DNA of 64,000 nt from positions 103,812 to 167,811 of the IMG/VR virus record IMGVR_UViG_3300044911_002386; one strand, written 5' to 3'. This DNA is from a virus. Numbering within the stretch: position 1 is the first letter of the stretch; each line of letters starts with the position of its first letter. The notes beneath the pieces are model-generated. The model had not been told where the DNA came from and ran no database searches. It worked only from the letters and a program-made list of their open reading frames with translations. The translations under genes were made by a program, and so were the position numbers. Shown one piece after another: positions 24,801-32,230 of this stretch.

Positions 24801-25307
24801 TTGCGTGTCGGTCAGGTGCTGCGGCAATGCAGCTAAAAGGTGGGCCCGGTCACTCCACTTAGGGGCAAATTTAGTCAGGTCATTGGCTTGCTTTTGTGCC
24901 ACGTACTTTTGCATCGCCTTGGCCTTGTAGGCGTCCAGCATCTCAGTCGTGGCTTGGCTCTGATCGGGTGCTACTAACTTAGCTGGATCGACGCCCCAAT
25001 TCCGTAAGGCCCAGCCGCGGCGGGGTGTGGGGCTTTTTTTAAACGGGCCGCCGTGGCGAGCTTTAAAACTCAGCCAGCGTTTGATCTGCCTGTCGTCCTC
25101 GCCTTGAATCCTGCGCCCAGACGAATAACGCTTGTACCACTGAGCCCAGCCCTTGGGGTCGTGCTCGCTGATCCATTCGGGCTTCCAGGCCCCAAGACTG
25201 GCTAACCGCGGACCTTGGCCCCGGTAGAGCGAGTCGTACACGCCGAGGTTCTCTAATTGCTCGGGTGTGTAATCAGGTTGGAATTGGGCGTGCAGGTCGT
25301 CGGACAT
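21852..25307 (-). CDS. SNF2/DEAH superfamily 2 helicase with virion-protein-like C-terminus
   Basis: The ATG at 25307 overlaps the upstream stop (TGATG) and gives 1151 aa. Residues about 50-110 carry SSGRRIQGEDDRQIKRW, a motif I recall from giant-virus and phage proteins. The helicase core has Walker A GLGSGKS (about 259-265), DEAH (about 332-335), LLLLTGSPVTN, and a C-terminal RecA domain with IIYSNF and GRGLRFD. Residues beyond about 720 are low-complexity Ala-rich, then Gly-zipper (about 975-1075) and a Lys/Arg-rich tail, resembling the virion proteins nearby. A packaged helicase acting early in infection is a fair inference. Confidence 0.85.
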   Translation of the reverse strand: MSDDLHAQFQPDYTPEQLENLGVYDSLYRGQGPRLASLGAWKPEWISEHDPKGWAQWYKRYSSGRRIQGEDDRQIKRWLSFKARHGGPFKKSPTPRRGWALRNWGVDPAKLVAPDQSQATTEMLDAYKAKAMQKYVAQKQANDLTKFAPKWSDRAHLLAALPQHLTDTQTALSTQGNIDKEMTDLALISQAWLRSQKQKELLAARLKKFRETAGYPSLAPSPSILKTADLNPDIKLQDHQQRIADRVTNDESRLLVYHGLGSGKSLSAIAAAEAAKKKYKDDYGIVVPAALKGNFEKEVGKFTTNSSPEIMSYTGLALGKNFAEQPDTVIMDEAHRLRNPGSASGQAAKRVARNAKNLLLLTGSPVTNSPSDLANLLGMLHNKNITPEDFEKRFIDYESVNPGVVNWFRGVAPGERGVVKNEDQLRGLLRGKIDYQPSKTPEGVNVNEEVIRVPLSPDQQKIQKAIRTKIPPGFLWKLDKEFPMSRDELAKLNSFLTGLRQVSLSTQPFRYDKDPGRAFGQSSKLQTAMKNLQGVLDSDPRKKAIIYSNFIDSGLKPYSSALEKAKIPHGIFHGSIPVKQRQQALKDYNEGKLRALLLGPAAAEGISTKGTSLIQLLDPHWHESRSQQAKGRGLRFDSHQDLPEELKNVAVQRYISSSEDPSWLGKLMGYQRERTGDEVLEHLTADKERLNEVFRKILREEGSVKNSNYIDPVAGVATWFAEKAADAMEAFGDAKNTMGDAARGTATAARGAAGWLSKLPQRLNSRDIKPSRSDLDSVFKAYATEVPRPPVRAAQIEATRRTLLNSLMKHRKTPDISSDMIGSLPRSFLPASSFAEKDLKALGFLPSYVAVPERGQTQFRTLRHPYTGMHFHRHGKNWIFHEDNWPSLSMQVARYAKEHPNATTADKLRFQTKTFFQDSLPHVVYEGVPGYINYIHNSVIGGVPTFSNIKDQAAVTKNPLVQGSRALGASALLGAAYGGLTKNPENFAAGTGAGLGFFGGNTAAGHARKLISKFDNRIEDPGLANLLLHAGLPALGIYGGNALGKKLYQRVLGAMNNQTAEEEAVKKVVRRKRKPAAGKVKKTKKRVLRRATRKPVTKPENNESGGTEDEESWSLPALKDLQPDLSKINIPFLQQKAAAQKAGRQATPSQL

Positions 25308-25561
25308 CAGGCGGCCTTTTTCACGGATAATACGACGGCACACAGGCCACAGGCGGCTGACGCCAACCCGAGGAATCTCGCCCATGTGTACACGTCAATA
25401 TACCATGAAAAGCCCAGCACGACTGCCATCGACCCTACAATAAACGCCAAGATGTAGCGTTTAAAGTAATACAGAGTTAACGCCACGGGGCCGCACAAAA
25501 AAATCGAGCAAAATACGCCCACCATGAGTGTGACCATCACAAGCGTGGTTAAACTTTCCAT
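25307..25561 (-). CDS. Three-helix membrane protein
   Basis: This 84-aa protein is almost entirely hydrophobic, with helices near 5-30, 36-52 and 58-80 and several Cys. Its stop overlaps the helicase start and it follows the trypsin-like gene with no gap. No family is recognised. Confidence 0.6.
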   Translation of the reverse strand: MESLTTLVMVTLMVGVFCSIFLCGPVALTLYYFKRYILAFIVGSMAVVLGFSWYIDVYTWARFLGLASAACGLCAVVLSVKKAA

Positions 25562-26443
25562 TTATTTCTCCGCCACGTCAGGCCCTAGGGTTGTCTGACC
25601 AAGAATAAACCGCTCGTGCTTTTCAATCTGCTCGGCAATCCAGTCTGTGTACAGGCTTACGCGTGTAAACGCTGCTTCGTCGCCGTAGGTGCCGTCTGGC
25701 TTTTTATCTACGGCCATTAAGAACGAATTAATACCGGCTAATTTGTTGCCAATGAACATGCCGCCCCCAGAGTCCCCAGGTGCAATCATGAACTCCAGCG
25801 GGAACCTGTCATGTGTCACGCTCGGAGTGCAAATCAGAATCGTGCGTTCGCTGGAATCAATGCGGTTGTGGCCGGCTCGTTTCTTATTGTCGTCAAAGAC
25901 ATGGCCGGTGTGAAACGTACCGCGGCGGCCATAACCAGCAATTGTGGCGGCCTTGCCTGTCTCATCTAAGTCTTCATATAGCGGTATGTAAAAGGGCAAC
26001 TCAAATGGCTTCGCCGAGTAGCACAGCGCAATATCGTGAAAGCCAAACTTCTCGTCTTCAAACAAGTGATGAATAATGACCTTGTCGACGGGGTATTTAA
26101 TTTTGTCGTCTGTTTCGGCGACGGTAAGCGTAGCCCCGTGCACAACATGGGCCGCCGTTAGCATCCAGTGCGGCTTGATGACGACCGCAGAACCCACCTG
26201 GAATTCAACGTCAGGTGATATGTCGCTGTCTGGTTTCGGAACCAACGAGAGCGTTTCAATCTGCTCAGGATCTTTGTCGAGAACTAGGGTGCGAAGGCGG
26301 ACGACAGTAGGAAAACTTTTACCGAACTCGAGATATTTTTCGTCAGGTGTGTTGGGATCGATCGTGCCCGCTAGCGCTCTATGCAACGTTAGTGACAAAA
26401 TCAAAAACGTAATAAGTCGTCGAAATAGTTCGTATCCGTCCAT
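25562..26443 (-). CDS. Trypsin-like serine protease (S1), secreted
   Basis: This 293-aa protein has an N-terminal signal-like helix (residues 8-25) and a full catalytic triad in order: LTAAHVVHG (His99), FGFHDIALCY (Asp137) and APGDSGGGMF (Ser225). Specificity-pocket residues cannot be assigned safely. It resembles bacterial chymotrypsin-fold proteases rather than HtrA, having no PDZ domain. A phage-coded secreted trypsin is unusual and adds to the peptidase set of this window. An AGGAG site lies nine bases upstream. Confidence 0.88.
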   Translation of the reverse strand: MDGYELFRRLITFLILSLTLHRALAGTIDPNTPDEKYLEFGKSFPTVVRLRTLVLDKDPEQIETLSLVPKPDSDISPDVEFQVGSAVVIKPHWMLTAAHVVHGATLTVAETDDKIKYPVDKVIIHHLFEDEKFGFHDIALCYSAKPFELPFYIPLYEDLDETGKAATIAGYGRRGTFHTGHVFDDNKKRAGHNRIDSSERTILICTPSVTHDRFPLEFMIAPGDSGGGMFIGNKLAGINSFLMAVDKKPDGTYGDEAAFTRVSLYTDWIAEQIEKHERFILGQTTLGPDVAEK

Positions 26444-26566
26444 GGGATGTTTCTCCTGCTATACATATAGCCCCCGAAGTAACCCGTCGGATTTATTTTA
26501 CACCACGCTGTTATTCACAACACTACGCCCAGGTTCTCGTCACTTGGGCGGATAGCCCATCCTGCA

Positions 26567-27244
26567 TCAGTAAAATTTCTTGTTTTTGTCGAAGTAAACT
26601 TTCTTAAAACGCGCCCATTCTTCTTTTACCGGGTCCCATTTGAAACCGCGGGCGAGTTCTTCTTTTGCCACCGCAGGGTCAACGGCTTGACCAGCACGGA
26701 CCCCGACGGTAGGCGGACTAGCAATCCACTTGCCGCTATCGTCTTTCATTTGATTCATGTACTCGTAAAAATCGTCATTTCTGGGGCCGGCAATCAAAGT
26801 TTTTTCTTCAAAGGTTTCATCGAGTGTACGCGGATGTATTTTATTGATCGTGCTATACACCGGATTTTTTATGCCTTTCTGGGGCATGCGCCGTGCGTAA
26901 CGTTCAATTTCTTTAAACCGAGCAAAGTCTCGTTTCGTGTGGGTCGGTGCTTGACCAATAATCGCGTCACGCCAGTCTAAAGAACGATAGTCTGGCATAA
27001 GTGCGTCTTCTAATTTGTATTTAAGCGCTAATCCCAGCCCGGGAGTTTTGTACTCAGCAAGTCCGCCGGTTAAACCGCCGGCGCCAGCACCAATCAACGC
27101 GTTACGCAGCCGATGCTTTTTAGATGTCAAAGCCCCGGCACCCGCGCCGACCGCGGTACCTGCTAACGGCAATAGCAAATTTGGTGCGACCATAGGAGCA
27201 CGCAAACTTGAAGCGATTTTCTGCCCAAAAGAATATGGTGTCAT
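26567..27244 (-). CDS. Virion-type protein with YSFG N-terminus
   Basis: This 225-aa protein opens with MTPYSFGQKIASSLR, the (A/S)(F/Y)xFG motif, followed by two Gly/Ala-rich helices (20-40, 45-62) and a soluble basic domain. It is a probable internal virion protein by analogy with the other members of this motif set. The 123-bp gap before the protease has a palindromic GCTATA/TATAGC but no sure promoter. Confidence 0.65.
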   Translation of the reverse strand: MTPYSFGQKIASSLRAPMVAPNLLLPLAGTAVGAGAGALTSKKHRLRNALIGAGAGGLTGGLAEYKTPGLGLALKYKLEDALMPDYRSLDWRDAIIGQAPTHTKRDFARFKEIERYARRMPQKGIKNPVYSTINKIHPRTLDETFEEKTLIAGPRNDDFYEYMNQMKDDSGKWIASPPTVGVRAGQAVDPAVAKEELARGFKWDPVKEEWARFKKVYFDKNKKFY

Positions 27245-27253
27245 GTTTTTACT

Positions 27254-27787
27254 TCACGCGTGGGGATCACCGGGGCCCATCGGTCCGTCGTTGGACGACG
27301 CATCAAAATCAGACGCGTTAGGGAAGCGAATATCAATCGGCCTGTCGGGTCCGAACTGCGGCTTCGGCGGCGGCATCCGCAAGGCCGGCGCTTTAATACG
27401 CTGGCCAATCGTCCTAGCCTGCCGGTCAACGCTTTGACCCATCGGTGTTAACTTAGCCACATTGTCGCCACGAGTCAGTTCAGCCTTTGATTTGCCGGTA
27501 AACAATCCGCGGGCAAAGTTGTAGGCGTCATTCGTAGCGTTCGGTGCATACTGATCGGCTGCGACGCCGCCAGCACCGCCCAAAAGACCGCCGCCTAATG
27601 CACCACGCAGCATAGCCGCCAAACGGCTTCGGGGCTGCTTGCTCATCAGCCGGCCCTCATCGTCATACTCTTCTTCAGAGCCAGGGGCAGCGAAACCATA
27701 CAGGCCGCCCAGTGCAGCACCTAAGCCAGCACCCGGAAGAACGTTCGAGCCAAACTTATAAGCAGCGGTCTTTTCTTTTTCTTTCAC
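27254..27787 (-). CDS. Virion-type protein with AYKFG N-terminus
   Basis: The GTG at 27787 is chosen for its AAGGAG site six bases upstream; another GTG eight codons earlier is possible. The 177-aa protein has a Lys/Glu-rich start, TAAYKFGSNVLPGAG, two Gly-zipper segments (20-40, 65-85) and a Pro-rich acidic tail. It carries the same FG-type motif as several proteins here and probably belongs to the virion. Confidence 0.65.
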   Translation of the reverse strand: MKEKEKTAAYKFGSNVLPGAGLGAALGGLYGFAAPGSEEEYDDEGRLMSKQPRSRLAAMLRGALGGGLLGGAGGVAADQYAPNATNDAYNFARGLFTGKSKAELTRGDNVAKLTPMGQSVDRQARTIGQRIKAPALRMPPPKPQFGPDRPIDIRFPNASDFDASSNDGPMGPGDPHA

Positions 27788-27820
27788 GGCTTTCTCCTTT
27801 GATGTATTCACTCAACTAGT

Positions 27821-30800
27821 TTACACGTTCGTTGGCTCTGTACCGTCTAAATACAGCGTGCCGATGATATTTGCCGATACGCAGCAACCCCCCACGTCGC
27901 CGTTTTCTTGCGGGGCTAATATTTCTTGAGGCGTTTCATTTGGCACCCAGACCGGAGCACTTTGCATAGACATGGCATTAGCGGCTGGGCGCTCTGCTGT
28001 TTCCATAAAATGTGCCTTAAATGTTTCGTTTGTCTGGCACAGCCGATAACCCATGTCAAGCAAAGCGCCAACCGATACATTTGTTCGCACATTATTATTG
28101 CGATCATATGACATGAGTTCGCCAGGCACGCCGGGTAGCCAAGATTGGCAGTTTGTAGACGCGTGCTCCCAGTGCAAACCAACAGCCCCCGACAGGCTGT
28201 AAGGCCATACCGAAAGTAACGGGATGTGAGTAAAAACGCGCCTATCAAGCGAGTTGCGTAATCGCACGTGTTCTTGATAGCCGATGAGTGCGTTTTTAAA
28301 AATTGTGCCAGAAAGAAGATATTTGCTAGGGCACCACGTCGGCTGTGTTACGCCGGTATTCCACGTAGACGATGAGCCAATACCCAGCGCATGCCCCAAC
28401 TCATGCGCCAGTACCGCAGTACTTTGGGTGTACGCTAAATTTCGAGTAATCATACACGAGACAGGCACAACATAACCGCCACTTGCCGTAACAATTAGGG
28501 CGAAGCTGGCCGCGCAGTTTGCTGCCCAGTACTGGCCCGGCTCATTCGTATCTTGGCTGCTGATAACAACGCCAGAAAAACTAAGATAACCCGCTAACGC
28601 GGTATACACGGCAGCCGGTAACGCTACTACGGTATTCCAGTAGCCGCCGGCACTTATGTAATCCCGTTTAAGTTGCGCCGCGCTGGAAGGCATCGCGTTA
28701 ATGTTTACAAAATTCCAAAGTGGTCGTGGCACGATGTTCGTAAACGTCTGCAGCGGTTGCCCGTAACCAGAGAATTTACCTGCGTTCACGCCCAGGCCTA
28801 AAAACGACGGAACAATTCGGAAGTCATACGATCTGTTATTTTCCAGCGGTGCCCCGGCATGTGACGTTACATCAATCCAGGTTGTCTGCGGCGGCACAGT
28901 TCTAAGGCGAGTGTAAATCGCAGCCTGATCATTTGCCGCAGGTGATATTCGCGAAAAAATGTCATAGCCACTAAAGTTGGACGGCATCGGGGCATTCGGC
29001 GCTTCCCACGCGAGCAGAACGCGCTTATCCCCGTGATGCCAACGTGCGTTTCTAGGTCGGCTAGAGAACGACATAGATTTACCCTGCGAGACAAACAAAC
29101 CAGCGCCGGTATCTTGATATGGGCCGATGTGCAAGTGCCCGGGAGCCGCACCGACGTTGACATTATTTAATTGCATTCCACTGGGGTAATTGAAGTATTG
29201 CAGGCCTACTTCAAGTGAAATCGAATTTAAATTGAAAGCCCGCATACGGCCAGGAGTTCGCCAGCCAGAGTTGTAGTACGCATTTTCAAGGCAGTAGATT
29301 AAGCCGTTCTCGTCAAGGCCGACGCCGGTCACATTGCCGTTAAAATTTTTCTTCCCTACGATATCGTTTGACGTGCAGTTAATTACAAACAACGAGCCAT
29401 TTTTCATGGTACGAATTGGTGTGCCGGACGAATCATTTGCAATAATCTCTTCAGGGTTATTGCGTCCGCCAGCAATCAGAAGATTTCTCGCCTCGGCCAG
29501 GCTCAGATACAGCCCGCGTGTTTTGCCGTAGCCATACACGCCGTCTGAGGGCAGCACAATTGTCGATACGCCTGTGCCGGCCGCGCCTCCGCTAAACGCC
29601 GTTGCTAAGTTAATGACTTTAATGCCGGCGTCTTCGGTTGCTACATAAAGCCGATTCAATGCTTTATGCACGCACACGTCGTACAGAGCTACGCCCAGAT
29701 CAATTGAACCTACGATCTGTTTCGTTGCCACATTAATGGCTTTGATTGTGCCGTAATTTCTTTCTGTGACATACAATATGCCTGTCGCTGTGTTGTACGA
29801 CACACCGCTATACAACTCAGTGCGGCCGGCTGTTTTAACGTCAATTGTGTCGGTTACAGCCGAAGTGGCTACGTCAACGATAGAAACAGTCCCGTCTCCG
29901 CTATTGACGACAAAGACTTTTTGATTGGGCTGATTTACCCCGTCGGCGCCAATGACGCCTTCCAGTGTTGTCGTCATGCCGCGAAACGGCGGATACGCAT
30001 CAGAGCCACGGCCAACAGTGATGGTCGTGCCGCCGGTCCAACTCAAAGTTGTTCCGCCGCGCCGAACAACCAACGTGTTCCCGGTTAAAGGAAGTTGGTA
30101 CAGCCGGTGCGGCAACTGGTCGATTGTCGTACCGGCAGGCAACGAAGGCCGCGTGATGTGCTTGGTCGTAACAATAGGGAGCACAGTATTTATCGGCGGG
30201 TTCGGCAGTTGCGCCGAGTACATTGGATAGTGCCAGACAACATTGCTACTGAGCGTGTATCGGGTTGTAAATCCGGCACTGGTTGGTGGTTCTTCACCGA
30301 CGTTGGTGCCTACCATCACCCACGGCCCCATTATTGTCGGTTGCGTGGGCTCGCTGAACGCCGCAAGTAATTCACCTGGCCGAGGATTCGTGCTTGTTAC
30401 CGGCGGCGTGTATTTACGCTGTACAGCAAAAATGTAATTTGTGAAGTTCTGCAGTCCGCTGACCAAAGTACCCTCGTTGGAGACTATAGCGTTGCGGACA
30501 GCCAGCCGCCATGGCTTTGACAGCGCTGTGGTGTAGTAAATATCTGCAAGCGTCACAGGCGTCCGGGCTGAATAATAACCGTCGCCGCCCGTAGGGCCTG
30601 AAACCCAGCGAACGCGTATGCCGCCAGGGGCAGGCGTAGCCGTTACGTTTGTAGCCGGTGAAAGGCTCGCCGCTAGCGGGGCCACTTCAATCGGGTCGCT
30701 ATAGTTGTTGCCGCACTCGCTGTTACGGGAGACGCGCACTCTGTACGTCGCCGGTTTGCCATTGATGGTTTTCGCCCAAAGTCGTAATCGCACGCCAAGA

Positions 30801-31561
30801 CCCGGCGTTATGAAGGTGCCGCCTATGTTCGGCGGATTTGGAATTACATTGCCGCCAATGACCTCCGCGTCTAACCACGTATTGGGCAGCGCCGGATCTT
30901 CGTACCAAACGCGATATGACTTGATGTCTTCAGCAATAGGCTGGTCAGGCGGTAACCACGTGAGGTCAACAGCGTTCAATAACGAAAAAGTGTTCGACCA
31001 GCGCGGCTTCGAGGGGGGAACACTGCACGGCGGCGGCGGAAGTGAACTTACGGGAGTCAACGGTACAGTCCAAACTGGCACTTCGGGAGACAATGCGCTT
31101 TCAATTTGCACGTCTTCGTTGTCGATCACAGCGCTCACGGCAGCGTACTGCAGCAGCCGCTCGGGCCAGCCTTGGCTAGACGTGCGTTCTGCCATCAGCG
31201 TCCAGCCAGCCGGATATGCCGCCGGATTAAAACTGGCGGTTGAACTGCAGTCTGCTAATGTTGGCGCGTAAAAACCGTTGCACTCAACATTAAAATTGAC
31301 GGCTGCGATATAGCTGCTTCCGGCATACTGCACGATGTCATTCACGCTGTAAGATGTCTCTGCGTCCCATTCGCCACGAGCGGGGTACAGCAATCCCATG
31401 TCGATAAGGTCGGCTTCCGCGACAGTATCGTGCAGGGTGTACGCAGTCGTTGACGGTAAACGCTTATAGACTTTGTAATGCGTGGCACCAGGCACAGCCG
31501 TCCACGTGGTACCCAAGAACTCAACAGACGTAATTGTCGGGGCAGCAATAAAGTCAGACAT
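27821..31561 (-). CDS. Giant FnIII / beta-propeller / leishmanolysin-like protein
   Basis: This 1246-aa protein begins with several fibronectin-III-like modules (residues 1-420). Next come YVTN-type beta-propeller repeats (about 555-760, for example KVFVVNSGDGTVSIVD and RLYVATEDAGIKVIN), another FnIII-like stretch, and a C-terminal metalloprotease domain. The last has HELGHALGIG (His1053, His1057), GLHWE with a probable third ligand His1130, and a Met-turn ELMSY (Met1150), with the spacing of leishmanolysin-type (M8) peptidases. There is no signal peptide. It is probably a virion adhesin with its own protease for host surface digestion. Confidence 0.75.
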   Translation of the reverse strand: MSDFIAAPTITSVEFLGTTWTAVPGATHYKVYKRLPSTTAYTLHDTVAEADLIDMGLLYPARGEWDAETSYSVNDIVQYAGSSYIAAVNFNVECNGFYAPTLADCSSTASFNPAAYPAGWTLMAERTSSQGWPERLLQYAAVSAVIDNEDVQIESALSPEVPVWTVPLTPVSSLPPPPCSVPPSKPRWSNTFSLLNAVDLTWLPPDQPIAEDIKSYRVWYEDPALPNTWLDAEVIGGNVIPNPPNIGGTFITPGLGVRLRLWAKTINGKPATYRVRVSRNSECGNNYSDPIEVAPLAASLSPATNVTATPAPGGIRVRWVSGPTGGDGYYSARTPVTLADIYYTTALSKPWRLAVRNAIVSNEGTLVSGLQNFTNYIFAVQRKYTPPVTSTNPRPGELLAAFSEPTQPTIMGPWVMVGTNVGEEPPTSAGFTTRYTLSSNVVWHYPMYSAQLPNPPINTVLPIVTTKHITRPSLPAGTTIDQLPHRLYQLPLTGNTLVVRRGGTTLSWTGGTTITVGRGSDAYPPFRGMTTTLEGVIGADGVNQPNQKVFVVNSGDGTVSIVDVATSAVTDTIDVKTAGRTELYSGVSYNTATGILYVTERNYGTIKAINVATKQIVGSIDLGVALYDVCVHKALNRLYVATEDAGIKVINLATAFSGGAAGTGVSTIVLPSDGVYGYGKTRGLYLSLAEARNLLIAGGRNNPEEIIANDSSGTPIRTMKNGSLFVINCTSNDIVGKKNFNGNVTGVGLDENGLIYCLENAYYNSGWRTPGRMRAFNLNSISLEVGLQYFNYPSGMQLNNVNVGAAPGHLHIGPYQDTGAGLFVSQGKSMSFSSRPRNARWHHGDKRVLLAWEAPNAPMPSNFSGYDIFSRISPAANDQAAIYTRLRTVPPQTTWIDVTSHAGAPLENNRSYDFRIVPSFLGLGVNAGKFSGYGQPLQTFTNIVPRPLWNFVNINAMPSSAAQLKRDYISAGGYWNTVVALPAAVYTALAGYLSFSGVVISSQDTNEPGQYWAANCAASFALIVTASGGYVVPVSCMITRNLAYTQSTAVLAHELGHALGIGSSSTWNTGVTQPTWCPSKYLLSGTIFKNALIGYQEHVRLRNSLDRRVFTHIPLLSVWPYSLSGAVGLHWEHASTNCQSWLPGVPGELMSYDRNNNVRTNVSVGALLDMGYRLCQTNETFKAHFMETAERPAANAMSMQSAPVWVPNETPQEILAPQENGDVGGCCVSANIIGTLYLDGTEPTNV

Positions 31562-31591
31562 AAGCCATCCTTGCTAAAGATTGGGTTTCAA

Positions 31592-32200
31592 TTAGTTGCG
31601 GGCTTGGGCAACTAACTGCCCAAAGGCAAACGCGCTGAGTTTCTTCATCATGGGCTGCGGAACTGCCTTCATCGGCGGATTCTTTTGCTCAGCCGGTGCG
31701 GTCGCCGAATCTGGTTTCCGCGGCGTGCCCTGCGAACCCTGCCAGTTCTTAGCCGTCGCATCAGACTTCGGCAACGTACGGGAACCAATCAAGCCACCCG
31801 GACCAGTCTTTGAGTAATCAAAGCCTTTCCAGTTTTCGTTTCCCGCGCCCATCTTATTGAAGATGCCTTTGTTTACAGGGGCTGGTACGGGTTTCGGGGC
31901 AGCTGCTCCAGGTTGCGGCACGCCAACTGGAGACGTTGCAGGCTTGGGCTGGAACATGCTACTGAAAATGCTGGGTTGCTGGTTCTTCGGTGCCTGGCCC
32001 GCTTGTGCCGCTGCGGCTGCACCCAGAGCTAACGGCGCCCGGCGGCCAGCAAAATTACCGCCTTCTTTGTTCATGCCAAATTCGCCCGGCGTGCATTGCT
32101 TGTGCGACTCATACACTTCCTTGGGCTTTCCGCCTTCAACGCTTTCAGCGGCTTCGTAAACTTTGGCGGCTTTGGTTAACAGTTTGGGATCGATGGGCAT
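31592..32200 (-). CDS. Virion-type protein with C-terminal AFAFG motif
   Basis: This 202-aa protein has a helical N-terminus, an Ala-rich segment, a long Pro/Ala/Lys-rich flexible region, and ends with KKLSAFAFGQLVAQARN. The FG-type motif is therefore at the C-terminus here, not at the N-terminus as in the other members. That placement hints at a portable peptide signal. No catalytic motif is present. Confidence 0.65.
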   Translation of the reverse strand: MPIDPKLLTKAAKVYEAAESVEGGKPKEVYESHKQCTPGEFGMNKEGGNFAGRRAPLALGAAAAAQAGQAPKNQQPSIFSSMFQPKPATSPVGVPQPGAAAPKPVPAPVNKGIFNKMGAGNENWKGFDYSKTGPGGLIGSRTLPKSDATAKNWQGSQGTPRKPDSATAPAEQKNPPMKAVPQPMMKKLSAFAFGQLVAQARN

Positions 32201-32230
32201 GGTAGTTCCTTTTTTTAGATGTCAGACGTT

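Noticed and set aside
26444-26566. Promoter in the gap before the trypsin-like gene
   Set aside because: A TAAAAT box and a GCTATA/TATAGC palindrome are present but no -35 at useful spacing, and the phage promoter motif is absent.
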